Translations under genes and position numbers: made by a program
Shown here: piece after piece, positions 37,833-46,077 of the stretch
How the letters are laid out: each line of letters begins with the position of its first letter
Position numbering within the stretch: position 1 is the stretch's first letter
Assembly: GCF_003129605.1 (NCBI RefSeq)
Contig: NZ_QBDX01000004.1
Span: 868,001 to 932,000 of the forward strand
DNA: 64,000 bases
Reading direction: 5' to 3'
From: Hyphobacterium indicum
Lineage (GTDB): Bacteria > Pseudomonadota > Alphaproteobacteria > Caulobacterales > Maricaulaceae
Notes under the pieces: model-generated
Told to the model about the DNA's origin: nothing
Seen by the model: only the letters and a program-made list of their open reading frames with translations
The model's database searches: none

Positions 37833-38600
37833 ATGACCGAACCGCAATCAGAAACCGCATCCTTCGGCTTCAGGGATGTTCCGAAAACCGAGAAGGCCTC
37901 GCTGGTCCGCGGCGTCTTCGACCGGTCCGCGCGCAAATATGATCTGATGAATGATCTGATGTCTCTGGGCATTCACCGCGCCTGGAAGGACATGACAATC
38001 GAGCGCGCCAGTCCGCAACCCGGGCACAAGCTGATCGACGTGGCCGGCGGCACCGGTGATCTCGCCCGGGCTTTCGTGGCAAAAGCCGAACAGCGCCGCA
38101 AACTGCGCGGCGGTCCTCCTGCCACCGCGATTGTCACCGATATCAACGAGCAGATGTTGCTGGCCGGCCTCCGGCGCGGCGACGCCGGCCATCTGACCTG
38201 GGCGGTCGGGAATGCGGAATGCCTGCCCTTTGCCGACAAGAGCGCCGATTGCGTGACCATTGCCTTCGGGATTCGCAATGTAACCGACCGGATGGCCGCC
38301 CTGAGGGAGATGCGCCGCGTCCTGAAACCGGCCGGCCGCTTCCTGTGCCTGGAATTCTCGCGCCCGACCACGCGGGCGCTGGAGCGCATCTATGATGCCT
38401 GGTCATTCAATGCGATCCCGGTTCTGGGCGAGAAAATCGCGCAGGACCGCGACAGCTATCAGTATCTGGTCGAATCCATCCGCCGCTTTCCGCATCAGGA
38501 CGCTTTTGCAGCCGAGCTCCGGGACGCCGGTTTCGGACAGGTCTCCGTGACCAATTTTTCCGGCGGGATCGCGGCGCTCCACACCGGCTGGCGGATTTAA
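37833..38600 (+). CDS. ubiE: Ubiquinone/menaquinone C-methyltransferase UbiE
   Basis: 255 residues. S-adenosylmethionine-binding motifs are D-V-A-G-G-T-G-D-L-A and T-D-I-N-E-Q-M-L; the family patterns V-F-D-R-S-A-R-K-Y-D-L-M-N-D-L-M-S-L-G and G-I-R-N-V-T-D-R are clear. It methylates the quinone ring in ubiquinone synthesis. ubiB, another quinone gene, is 3 kb downstream; in many relatives ubiE and ubiB are adjacent, so the ECF42 operon and the ZntB gene lie between them here. Confidence 0.97.
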   Translation: MTEPQSETASFGFRDVPKTEKASLVRGVFDRSARKYDLMNDLMSLGIHRAWKDMTIERASPQPGHKLIDVAGGTGDLARAFVAKAEQRRKLRGGPPATAIVTDINEQMLLAGLRRGDAGHLTWAVGNAECLPFADKSADCVTIAFGIRNVTDRMAALREMRRVLKPAGRFLCLEFSRPTTRALERIYDAWSFNAIPVLGEKIAQDRDSYQYLVESIRRFPHQDAFAAELRDAGFGQVSVTNFSGGIAALHTGWRI

Positions 38601-38611
38601 TTTCACCTGCC

Positions 38612-38638
38612 TGTCGAAATCGGGAAAACTCATCCGTC
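38612..38638 (+). promoter_or_regulatory. Candidate ECF42 promoter
   Basis: TGTCGA (38612-38617) and CGTC (38635-38638) are 17 bases apart, 43 bases before the first YciI gene. As I recall, ECF42 sigma factors recognise a TGTCGA -35 and a CGA/TC -10 element and control the DGPF genes next to them. This site fits, and it would drive the whole operon including the sigma factor. Confidence 0.6.
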
Positions 38639-38681
38639 TTGAAGCTGACCGGGACATCCGGCCACCTTCAAACGGGAGAGC

Positions 38682-39035
38682 ATGATGCAATACGCAATAC
38701 TGTTTTATGAGAGCGCCGAGGATTTTGCCGCAAGGCAGGACCCGGCCCGCGCGGATTACTGGCAGGGATGGACATCCTACAGCGGCACGATTGGTCAGTC
38801 GGGCAAGCTGGCAAGCGGTGCCGCCCTGCAGGGACCGGAAACCGGCGCAACCCTGAAAGCCGGCACGGTGCAGGACGGGCCCTATGCCGACACCAAGGAG
38901 CAATTGGGCGGATTCTTCATGGTCGAGGCCGACAGCCTGGAAGAGGCGCTGGAAATCGCAGCCCGGGCCCCGACGGCCGGAACCGGAGCTGTTGAAGTCC
39001 GCCCGGTTTTACCCATGACACAAGGGGAGGGCTGA
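38682..39035 (+). CDS. YciI/DGPF-domain protein, first copy
   Basis: 117 residues with GGGAG just upstream (ATG at 38682 or 38685). The family core D-G-P-Y-A-D-T-K-E-Q-L-G-G-F-F is at about 67-81. DGPF (YCII-related) proteins are small ferredoxin-like-fold proteins that accompany ECF41/ECF42 sigma factors; their biochemical function is unknown. First gene of a three-gene operon; the next copy begins 3 bases after its stop. Confidence 0.92.
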   Translation: MMQYAILFYESAEDFAARQDPARADYWQGWTSYSGTIGQSGKLASGAALQGPETGATLKAGTVQDGPYADTKEQLGGFFMVEADSLEEALEIAARAPTAGTGAVEVRPVLPMTQGEG

Positions 39036-39038
39036 GCC

Positions 39039-39380
39039 ATGCAATTCATGTTGTTATTGCACGATGACGAAGCGGCCTGGATGAGCCTTCCCGAAGACCG
39101 GCAGATGGCAATTGTCGGCGAATACATGGCCTATTCCGATGCGCTGCAGAAAGCCGGCGCTTTCGTGTCGGGCGCGCCGCTTGACCCAGCAGGGTCGGCG
39201 AAAATCGTCACCGGCTCCGGAATACAGGACGGTCCCTACGCTGACACCAAGGAGCAGCTGGGCGGCTTCTATCTGATCGAGGCCACCTCCATGGAAGAAG
39301 CGGTGGAATGGGCCGGCAAATGCCCGGCGGCAAAAACCGGCAAGGTCGAGGTCCGGCCCGTCCCGGACTATGGCGGATAA
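39039..39380 (+). CDS. YciI/DGPF-domain protein, second copy
   Basis: 113 residues beginning M-Q-F-M-L-L-L-H-D-D-E. The core D-G-P-Y-A-D-T-K-E-Q-L-G-G-F-Y is at about 64-78, nearly identical to the first copy, but the rest has diverged, so the duplication is old. Its 3' end overlaps the sigma factor start by 11 bases, indicating coupled translation. Confidence 0.92.
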   Translation: MQFMLLLHDDEAAWMSLPEDRQMAIVGEYMAYSDALQKAGAFVSGAPLDPAGSAKIVTGSGIQDGPYADTKEQLGGFYLIEATSMEEAVEWAGKCPAAKTGKVEVRPVPDYGG

Positions 39381-40602
39381 ACCCGTGCAGGATCCGGCCC
39401 GGCGGGCGGCAGAATCCGCTGTGCGCAATGCCTATGGCCGGATCCTCGCTTTGCTCGTCATCCGCAGCGGCAATCTTGCCATCGCCGAGGATGCGCTGGC
39501 CGAAGCGCTTGCCCGCGCTCTGGTGGCTTGGCCGCAATCGGGCGTGCCGGAAAAACCGGAAGCTTGGCTGCTGACCACGGCCCGCCATCTCGTGATCGAC
39601 ACGGCGCGGAAAAAATCAACCGAGACGTCGCGGAAAGCGGACGTGCGGCTTCTCCTCGAGGAAAGTGAGGCCGAGATGATGGCCGGGGACAGCCTTCCCG
39701 ATGAACGCCTGAAACTGCTCTTTGTCTGCACGCATCCGGCCATCGAGCCGGGCATGCAGGCTCCGCTCATGCTCCAGACCGTGCTGGGACTCGACGCCGC
39801 CCGGATTGCGAGTGCCTTTCTGGTCCGCCCCGCCACGATGAGCCAGCGGCTGGTCCGGCAGAAATCCGCTCTGAAGTTGGCCGGGGCCGGTTTCGAGGTT
39901 CCGGGCAGGGATGAGTGGCCGGACCGGCTGAACGCCGTCTTGCAGGCCATTTACGGGGCCTATAACGCCGGTTGGGAGGACCATGCCAACGCCTCCCTTG
40001 CCGAAGAAGCCCTGTTTCTCGCTACCCTTGTCAATCAGTTGCTGCCCTATGAAGCCGAGTCGGCGGGCCTCATGTCACTCATCCTGCATTGCGAAGCCCG
40101 GCGAAACGCACGGCGCGACCAGGCGGGCCGGTTCGTCCCGCTGGACCAGCAGGACACGTCGCGATGGGACGCGGCCATGATTGTTGAGGCCGAACGTCTC
40201 CTCGGCATGGCCCTGCGGATGGGAAATATCGGCCGCTTCCAGCTTGAAGCAGCCCTGCAATCCGCCCACTCTGCCCGCAGGATCACCGGGCAAACGGACT
40301 GGGCCTCCATCCTCGCCATTTACGATCGGTTGATCGCGGTCAGCCCGGCCCTGGGTGCAATGGTCGGCCGGGCCGCTGCCATCGGCCAGAACGTGTCGCC
40401 GGAAGCCGGACTTGAAGCGCTCGACAGCCTGCCCGGCGACCGCGTGGCACAATACCAGCCCTACTGGGCGACACGGGCGCATCTGGAAGCACGCAGGGGC
40501 AGCTTGGCAGCAGCACAGAAAGCCTACCGATTGGCTATCGGACTGACGTCGGATTCCGCTGTCCGCACCTTCCTGCTGGCACGGTTGGCGGAGCTTGGGT
40601 GA
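39370..40602 (+). CDS. ECF42-type RNA polymerase sigma factor with C-terminal extension
   Basis: 410 residues, twice the size of a simple ECF sigma factor. The sigma2 region includes D-A-L-A-E-A-L-A-R-A-L-V-A-W and P-E-A-W-L-L-T-T-A-R-H-L-V-I-D-T-A-R-K; the sigma4 region is at about 135-180 (A-T-M-S-Q-R-L-V-R-Q-K). Residues about 185-410 form a helical, TPR-like C-terminal domain (DUF6596-like) with Y-G-A-Y-N-A-G-W and a final R-x-x-L-A-x-L. In ECF42 this extension, not an anti-sigma factor, controls activity. The DGPF genes are its operon partners. Confidence 0.92.
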   Translation: MADKPVQDPARRAAESAVRNAYGRILALLVIRSGNLAIAEDALAEALARALVAWPQSGVPEKPEAWLLTTARHLVIDTARKKSTETSRKADVRLLLEESEAEMMAGDSLPDERLKLLFVCTHPAIEPGMQAPLMLQTVLGLDAARIASAFLVRPATMSQRLVRQKSALKLAGAGFEVPGRDEWPDRLNAVLQAIYGAYNAGWEDHANASLAEEALFLATLVNQLLPYEAESAGLMSLILHCEARRNARRDQAGRFVPLDQQDTSRWDAAMIVEAERLLGMALRMGNIGRFQLEAALQSAHSARRITGQTDWASILAIYDRLIAVSPALGAMVGRAAAIGQNVSPEAGLEALDSLPGDRVAQYQPYWATRAHLEARRGSLAAAQKAYRLAIGLTSDSAVRTFLLARLAELG

Positions 40603-40611
40603 AGGCGGCGC

Positions 40612-41601
40612 TCAGATCAGTTTCAGTTTTCTGAAAACCGCCAGAAGCATCAGGCCAATCAGGGTCAAGCCGCTGACAACAATCCAGAATCCCCATGGAC
40701 TGTCCGCTCCGGGAATGCCTCCGACATTGATTCCCAGAATACCAGTCAGCAATGTAAGCGGCAGGAAAATGGCCGCAACCACCGACAAAAGCAGCGTGTA
40801 CCGATGCATTTGTTCTGCGCGTAAATCCAGCAACTGGTCATGAACGATCGCCGCCCGCTCACGCACTGACTCCAGCTCTTCCGTAACCCGCGTTGTCTTG
40901 TCTCCGGCCTCACGAATCCGGCTTCTGTCACGCTCTGTCAACCAGTCCAGATCTTCGATCGCCAGTGTGTTGAGGGCATCGCGCTGCGGCGCAATGAAAC
41001 GCCTCAACAGAATGGTTTGCCGCCGCAAATCCGCAAGAATGCGGCGTTCGAATGTGGCTTCGGGATGGTCCAGCAGCTCTTCCATTCCATCCATCTGCTC
41101 GTGAAGGTCGGCGACAAGAGGTTCCATCCGGTCGACCAGCCTGAGCGCCAGCTTTGCCACCAGATCGCCCGGACTGACCGGCGCAACGCCGCGGTCTAGT
41201 GAGGCCATTAGATCGGCGACAGCATGGAGCGGACGCCGCCAGACTCCGATTACGCGGTGCTTGTCTACCCAGAGACGGAGAGAAATCATGTCCTCCGGTT
41301 CGGCGCCTTCATGTAAATTGACGCCTCGCAGATTGAGAATGGTTCCATCGCCATGCACGGTACATCTGGGGCGGGTATCGTCCGCGGTCAGTGCATCAAG
41401 AATGAATCCATCAAGACCGCTCTCGTTTTCGAGCCAGTCCATTGCTTCGTGATTTTCGCGTTGCAGTTGGACCCAAACGAAATCAAATCCATTCGATCCT
41501 GGCGCCGGTGAGGTCAATTGCACGAGCCTGATGGATCTCGCCCCTCCTTCACCATCCAGTACATAGGCGGCAACGGGTGGGAGAAGGGGGATATCAGCCA
41601 T
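40612..41601 (-). CDS. CorA/ZntB-family divalent cation transporter
   Basis: 329 residues. A long cytoplasmic N-terminal domain with coiled-coil-like helices precedes two C-terminal membrane helices; the loop reads G-I-L-G-I-N-V-G-G-I-P-G, the G-I-N variant used by ZntB rather than the G-M-N of CorA. ZntB imports zinc by proton coupling. It converges on the ECF42 operon with only 9 bases between stops. Base composition is a little lower in GC than in neighbours. Confidence 0.9.
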   Translation of the reverse strand: MADIPLLPPVAAYVLDGEGGARSIRLVQLTSPAPGSNGFDFVWVQLQRENHEAMDWLENESGLDGFILDALTADDTRPRCTVHGDGTILNLRGVNLHEGAEPEDMISLRLWVDKHRVIGVWRRPLHAVADLMASLDRGVAPVSPGDLVAKLALRLVDRMEPLVADLHEQMDGMEELLDHPEATFERRILADLRRQTILLRRFIAPQRDALNTLAIEDLDWLTERDRSRIREAGDKTTRVTEELESVRERAAIVHDQLLDLRAEQMHRYTLLLSVVAAIFLPLTLLTGILGINVGGIPGADSPWGFWIVVSGLTLIGLMLLAVFRKLKLI

Positions 41602-41714
41602 AAGCGGAGTCTGGCCCTCTGTTGTAACACTATGGTTAACACCGCTCTGCTCATAGGATGCGACCGCATAGCGCGCTCGCCATGAGCGCTATGGCGCATT
41701 AAACCTCACCCGCA

Positions 41715-43283
41715 ATGTTCAGAACCCTGACTTCCCTTGGCCGGCTCGCCCGGGCCGGATTCACGCTGGCGCGCTATGACGCCATCTTTCCGCGTGAATA
41801 CCAGGAAAAATTTCCGCCATCGCTGATCGCCCTGGCCGCTTTTACGCGTCTGTTCTCGCGCCGCGGTGAAGCGGAAAACCCCGGCGAAAGACTGGCCAGA
41901 GCCCTGGAAAAGCTTGGCCCCTCATATGTGAAGCTGGGGCAGGTGCTCGCCACGCGGGCCGATGTGGTCGGTCAGCGTTTTGCACGCGGCCTGTCGCGCC
42001 TGCAGGACCAGATGCCGGCCTTCGATCAGAAGACCGCCATTGCCACGCTGGAATACGAGCTGGGCGGAGAGCTGTCGAACTGGTTCAGCAGCTTCGATGC
42101 GCCGGTCAACGCCGCATCGGTCGCACAGGTTCACCGCGCCACGACCACGGATGGCCGCGATGTCGCCGTAAAAATCCTCCGGCCCGGAATTGAGGCCCGG
42201 CTGCAAAAAGACATTCGCGCCATGCGATTGGGCGCAAAGCTGGTTCAACGTTTTGTTCCTGCCGCGAAGCGCCTGGAACCGGTGAAGTTCGTCGACACCG
42301 TGGCCCGTGCCACAGAGCTGGAAACCGACCTTCGCCTCGAGGCCGCCTCGGCCAGCGAGCTCGCTGAAGCGGCGTCCCTGGCGGAGAATTATCGCATCCC
42401 CGAGGTCGATTGGGAGCGCTCGGCCAAGCGGGTCCTCACCACCAACTGGATTGACGGCATACCCCTTACCGACCCCGACAGGATTGAGACAGCGGGAATT
42501 GACCGGGCCGCTTTGGCCAACACGCTGACGCGCGCCTTTCTGACCACGGCGATGGAAACCGGTGTCTTCCACGCCGACATGCATGCCGGAAACCTGTTCG
42601 CCGACAAGGACGGCAATCTCTGGGCGGTTGATTTCGGTATTATGGGCCGCATCGGCCGTGAGGAAAGGCGGTTTCTGGCGCTGATCCTGCACGGCTTCCT
42701 GACCCGTGACTACAAGGGTGCCGCCGAAGCTCATTTCAATGCGGGCTATGTCCCGCCCCGTCATTCGATTGATGATTTTGCCTCCGCCTTGCGCGCGGTC
42801 GGCGAGCCCATTTTCGGCAAGAGAGCGGACGAAGTGCCGATGAGCCGTGTCCTCCTGCAGCTGTTCGAGATCACGGATCTGTTTGACATGCACCTCAGGC
42901 CCGAACTGGTTCTGTTGCAGAAAACCATGGTCCAGTCAGAAGGTGTGGCGCGAATCCTCAATCCGCAACACGACATGTGGGCGGCCTCCGCCCCGGTGGT
43001 CGAGAAATGGATGAAGCGCGAACTGGGACCGGAAGGCATGGCACTCGATTTCATTGAGGACCTGAAGCGGCTGCGAGCCAGCGTCCGGCGCTTGCCGAAT
43101 GCCATCGAGGACTGGGCCGAGGCCGGAGCCCGGCTGCGCAGCGGCGAAATCAAGCTGGACGATGCCAGCTTGAACCGCCTCGCCGGCCATCAACGCAAGG
43201 GCCGGCTCTGGCGCTGGTTCGGCTATGGCATTCTGGCCATGGCAGCCGGCGCCGCCGGTGCCAGCCTCCTCAACTTTTTCTAG
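41715..43283 (+). CDS. ubiB: UbiB/AarF-type atypical kinase for ubiquinone synthesis
   Basis: 522 residues. Family motifs are K-L-G-Q-V-L-A-T-R-A-D (the K-x-G-Q motif), A-A-S-V-A-Q-V-H-R-A, the ATP-binding V-A-V-K-I-L-R-P-G, A-D-M-H-A-G-N-L-F and V-D-F-G-I-M-G-R. The C-terminus carries a hydrophobic helix (about 500-520). UbiB is an atypical ATPase/kinase that assists coenzyme Q synthesis on the inner membrane. It overlaps the convergent MAPEG gene by 4 bases. Confidence 0.95.
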   Translation: MFRTLTSLGRLARAGFTLARYDAIFPREYQEKFPPSLIALAAFTRLFSRRGEAENPGERLARALEKLGPSYVKLGQVLATRADVVGQRFARGLSRLQDQMPAFDQKTAIATLEYELGGELSNWFSSFDAPVNAASVAQVHRATTTDGRDVAVKILRPGIEARLQKDIRAMRLGAKLVQRFVPAAKRLEPVKFVDTVARATELETDLRLEAASASELAEAASLAENYRIPEVDWERSAKRVLTTNWIDGIPLTDPDRIETAGIDRAALANTLTRAFLTTAMETGVFHADMHAGNLFADKDGNLWAVDFGIMGRIGREERRFLALILHGFLTRDYKGAAEAHFNAGYVPPRHSIDDFASALRAVGEPIFGKRADEVPMSRVLLQLFEITDLFDMHLRPELVLLQKTMVQSEGVARILNPQHDMWAASAPVVEKWMKRELGPEGMALDFIEDLKRLRASVRRLPNAIEDWAEAGARLRSGEIKLDDASLNRLAGHQRKGRLWRWFGYGILAMAAGAAGASLLNFF

Positions 43284-43690
43284 AGAGAGAGCAGGAAATT
43301 CACCCACATCACGGCCAGCACGATGGCGGAGATGCGGTGAACCAGAAACCTCAAGCCCAGCGTGTTGATCGTTATATGGATCAGCGTGTGTAAAAACCGC
43401 AGCCCGACAAACACCCAGGCCAATGTCAGCTGCAATCCGGACACGTCGAGCTGGCCGGCAAGGTGGAAAGCCACCAGCGCATAGAACAGCACCGGCAATT
43501 CCAGCAGGTTGACCAGATTGCGCCCCGCATTGCCGATGTAGGCAGGCGGTGGCGTGCCCGTCTTGGTCAGAGAATAATCCTTCGACAATTCCCCGCGGGC
43601 ATTGGCAATGACCCCGAGAACCGTCAGCAGAAAATAGATAAAAAGGGTAAGCAGGGCGAGCGCCGCCGCGGCGTAAAGAATGGATGGCAT
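43280..43690 (-). CDS. MAPEG-family membrane protein
   Basis: 136 residues with four hydrophobic helices. The motif N-A-G-R-N-L-V-N-L-L-E-L-P-V-L-F-Y and the later F-V-G-L-R-F-L-H-T-L-I-H-I are typical of bacterial MAPEG (membrane-associated eicosanoid/glutathione metabolism) proteins. The bacterial function is usually unknown; glutathione-dependent activity is an inference from the family. Confidence 0.88.
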   Translation of the reverse strand: MPSILYAAAALALLTLFIYFLLTVLGVIANARGELSKDYSLTKTGTPPPAYIGNAGRNLVNLLELPVLFYALVAFHLAGQLDVSGLQLTLAWVFVGLRFLHTLIHITINTLGLRFLVHRISAIVLAVMWVNFLLSL

Positions 43691-43788
43691 GATATCCTCC
43701 CCGATCCGGTCACGAACAAGGCTAGCGCGCTTTGCCCTCCACCTGCGAGCAAAAACGCGCTAGGAGACGCATGGATCAGGAGGCTGGC

Positions 43789-44340
43789 ATGGGCGATAAG
43801 CGCATATTACTCATCATTGGCGGCGGTATCGCTGCCTACAAATCTCTTGAACTGATCCGGGATCTGGCAAAGCGCGGCATCGGAACGCGCTGCATCCTGA
43901 CCAGTGCGGCAGAACACTTCGTCACCCCGCTCAGTCTCGCCGCCCTGTCCGGAGAGAAGGTCTATTCAGACCTTTTCTCGCTGACCGACGAGACCGAAAT
44001 GGGCCATATCGAACTGTCCCGCTCTGCCGATCTTGTGGTGGTTGCGCCAGCCACTGCGGACCTCATCGGCAAATGCGCCAATGGCCTTGCGAATGACCTC
44101 GCGTCTACAACACTGCTGGCCACCGACAAGCCGGTCCTGATGGCTCCGGCCATGAATGTCCGCATGTGGCAGCATCCTGCCGTGCGCCGGAATGTCGAGA
44201 CACTGAAGACCGACGGTGTTGAATTTGCCGGACCGGAGGAAGGCGAAATGGCCTGCGGCGAATTCGGCCCGGGCCGCATGGCCGAGCCTGCCGCCATCGC
44301 CAATGCCATTGAAGGCCTGCTGTCGCGGACCTCTGCATGA
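43789..44340 (+). CDS. coaC: Phosphopantothenoylcysteine decarboxylase (CoaC), separate gene
   Basis: 183 residues from the ATG at 43789 (GGAGG 5 bases upstream; an ATG at 43771 with its own GGAG is possible). Flavoprotein motifs are I-I-G-G-G-I-A-A-Y-K-S, the active-site His in G-H-I-E-L-S-R, P-A-M-N-V-R-M-W and the catalytic Cys in A-C-G-E-F-G-P-G-R-M-A-E-P. It decarboxylates phosphopantothenoylcysteine in CoA synthesis. In most alphaproteobacteria this domain is fused to CoaB; here a stop codon and an ATGA overlap separate the two. Confidence 0.93.
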   Translation: MGDKRILLIIGGGIAAYKSLELIRDLAKRGIGTRCILTSAAEHFVTPLSLAALSGEKVYSDLFSLTDETEMGHIELSRSADLVVVAPATADLIGKCANGLANDLASTTLLATDKPVLMAPAMNVRMWQHPAVRRNVETLKTDGVEFAGPEEGEMACGEFGPGRMAEPAAIANAIEGLLSRTSA

Positions 44341-44987
44341 CCAGCCTGACCGGCAAGAAAATAATCGTCACGGCGGGCCCGACCATCGAGGCCCTTGACC
44401 CCGTCCGGTTTCTGTCCAACCGGTCCAGCGGAAAGCAGGGCTATCTGATTGCCGAAGCCCTGGCGCATCGCGGCGCGGATGTCCGTCTTGTTTCCGGCCC
44501 GGTCTGCCTGCCCTGCCCGTTTGACGTGACACGGATTGAGGTCGAAAGCGCCCGCGAAATGCTGACCGTTGTCGAAGCCGAATTACCGGCAGATGTCTTC
44601 ATTGCCGTCGCGGCGGTATCAGACTGGCGCCCGGCTGAAACCCACGCCCGGAAAGCTGAAAAATCGGCGGTGGCAACAACGCTTCAACTTGTCGAAAATC
44701 CCGACATCCTCCACACCATCGCAACCCGGAAAACGGACCGGCCGGGTCTGATCATCGGATTTGCCGCAGAAACCCATGACGTGCGTGAGCGCGCCCGTGC
44801 CAAACGCCGTCGCAAGGACTGTGACTGGATCATCGCCAATGATGTGTCCGGAGACGTGATGGGCGGGGATGAAAACGCGGTCTGGCTGATCTCGGACCAC
44901 GAAGAGACGGTCTGGCCGCGAACTCAAAAAGCCGGGATTGCGGCGCTCCTGGCTGACCGGATTGTCGCCGCGCTCTCCGAAATGTGA
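44337..44987 (+). CDS. coaB: Phosphopantothenate-cysteine ligase (CoaB), separate gene
   Basis: 216 residues. The CoaB signatures are V-T-A-G-P-T-I-E-A-L-D-P-V-R-F and S-N-R-S-S-G-K-Q-G; later K-A-E-K-S and D-W-I-I-A-N-D-V-S-G complete the nucleotide/substrate site. It joins cysteine to phosphopantothenate using CTP. It starts at the stop of coaC (4-base overlap) in a different frame. Both genes are complete at their ends, so this looks like a real split and not a damaged fusion. Confidence 0.93.
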   Translation: MTSLTGKKIIVTAGPTIEALDPVRFLSNRSSGKQGYLIAEALAHRGADVRLVSGPVCLPCPFDVTRIEVESAREMLTVVEAELPADVFIAVAAVSDWRPAETHARKAEKSAVATTLQLVENPDILHTIATRKTDRPGLIIGFAAETHDVRERARAKRRRKDCDWIIANDVSGDVMGGDENAVWLISDHEETVWPRTQKAGIAALLADRIVAALSEM

Positions 44988-45053
44988 TCACGGCGAAGTA
45001 GAGCGGTCCGGCTTTATCCTCTAGTTTTGCCCTATGATAAGGGAGGCTTTCCG

Positions 45054-45500
45054 ATGAAATCAGGAATCTTGACCGCAATTGCCGCAGCTTCGCTGACAGG
45101 TGCAGCCGCGTTCGCATTTACCGATGTTGAGGAATATGGCTGCGTGGCCATGTCAGCAGACCGGCAGGGCGCAGCGGCCATGCCCGGCTATAGTGTGCTG
45201 GAACGGTCCCGCGCCGAAGGGCGCATGACCGTGAGCATTTCCGCCGATTTCGCCATTGCCGGAATAATGTGCCGGCGTAACACGATCATTCCGGCAGAGC
45301 AGGATTTTGAAGTGCCGCTGGCCGGGCTTCCTCTTTACATTTCGACGGATGGCGCAGATGGCAGCCGCATTGTGGTGCTGACGATCGAGGACGACCAGTT
45401 CGTTGTCCGCATAATGGAAGGTGAATTGACCGCCTCTGAACGCGAGCAGGTGGCAAGCCGGATCGAAACTTATTACGCTGCGCTTGAAGACGAATCATGA
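45054..45500 (+). CDS. Exported hypothetical protein
   Basis: 148 residues from the ATG at 45054, with GGGAGG at a good distance. A signal peptide (about 1-20) is followed by a small, acidic, beta-rich domain with two cysteines (E-Y-G-C and I-M-C-R) that may pair. I do not recognise the family. It lies between coaB and dut on the same strand, 45 bases before dut, and may share their transcript. Confidence 0.75.
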   Translation: MKSGILTAIAAASLTGAAAFAFTDVEEYGCVAMSADRQGAAAMPGYSVLERSRAEGRMTVSISADFAIAGIMCRRNTIIPAEQDFEVPLAGLPLYISTDGADGSRIVVLTIEDDQFVVRIMEGELTASEREQVASRIETYYAALEDES

Positions 45501-45545
45501 AGCGGCCGCCTGAGACCTTGTCCTGCGGTCAGGGGGAGGTCCGCC

Positions 45546-45998
45546 ATGCCGGTTATTGTTCAGGTTTCGCCATTGCCGCATTTTGAAGGGCTGGACTTGC
45601 CCGGATATCAGACGGCGGCCAGTGCCGGCCTCGACCTGCCGGCCGCCGTTCCTGACGATGAACCCGTTACCATTCCGCCCGGTGAATGGCGGCTGATTCC
45701 GACCGGCCTCTCCATGGCCCTGCCCGATGGATATGAGGCGCAAATCCGCCCCCGTTCCGGGCTGGCGGCCAAGTTCGGCATCTCCATGGTCAATACGCCG
45801 GGCACAATTGACGCCGATTATCGCGGCGAAATGAAGGTCAACCTGATCAATCACGGCAAGGAGCCCTTTATCGTCCGGCGCGGGGAACGCATCGCCCAGA
45901 TGATCGTTGCTCCGGTGACTCATATTGAATGGGCCCCTGTTACGACCTTGAGCGAAACCGCCCGCGGCACCGGCGGCTTCGGCTCGACCGGCGTCTGA
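45546..45998 (+). CDS. dut: Deoxyuridine 5'-triphosphate nucleotidohydrolase
   Basis: 150 residues, the trimeric dUTPase. All five motifs are seen: [38 protein letters not shown] and [10 protein letters not shown]. It removes dUTP and makes dUMP for thymidylate. coaBC-dut proximity is common in proteobacteria. Confidence 0.97.
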   Translation: MPVIVQVSPLPHFEGLDLPGYQTAASAGLDLPAAVPDDEPVTIPPGEWRLIPTGLSMALPDGYEAQIRPRSGLAAKFGISMVNTPGTIDADYRGEMKVNLINHGKEPFIVRRGERIAQMIVAPVTHIEWAPVTTLSETARGTGGFGSTGV

Positions 45999-46031
45999 CA
46001 GTTCTTTCTGACTTCATGCGCTGGCAATCGG

Positions 46032-46053
46032 CGTTGACGTGCATACATCAACG
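46032..46053. promoter_or_regulatory. Inverted repeat upstream of cysK, candidate operator
   Basis: CGTTGA (46032-46037) and TCAACG (46048-46053) are perfect inverted copies 10 bases apart, with further partial symmetry inside, 25 bases before the cysK start. Its position suits a repressor or activator site; the regulator is unknown. Confidence 0.4.
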
Positions 46054-46077
46054 AAAGGTCAAAGCCGGAGAAGGCCC

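Noticed and set aside
44320-44345. coaC-coaB junction as a frameshift in one gene
   Set aside because: Both ends are well formed: CoaC ends after its usual last motif and CoaB begins at its usual first residue with an ATGA overlap. A sequencing error cannot be fully excluded without reads.
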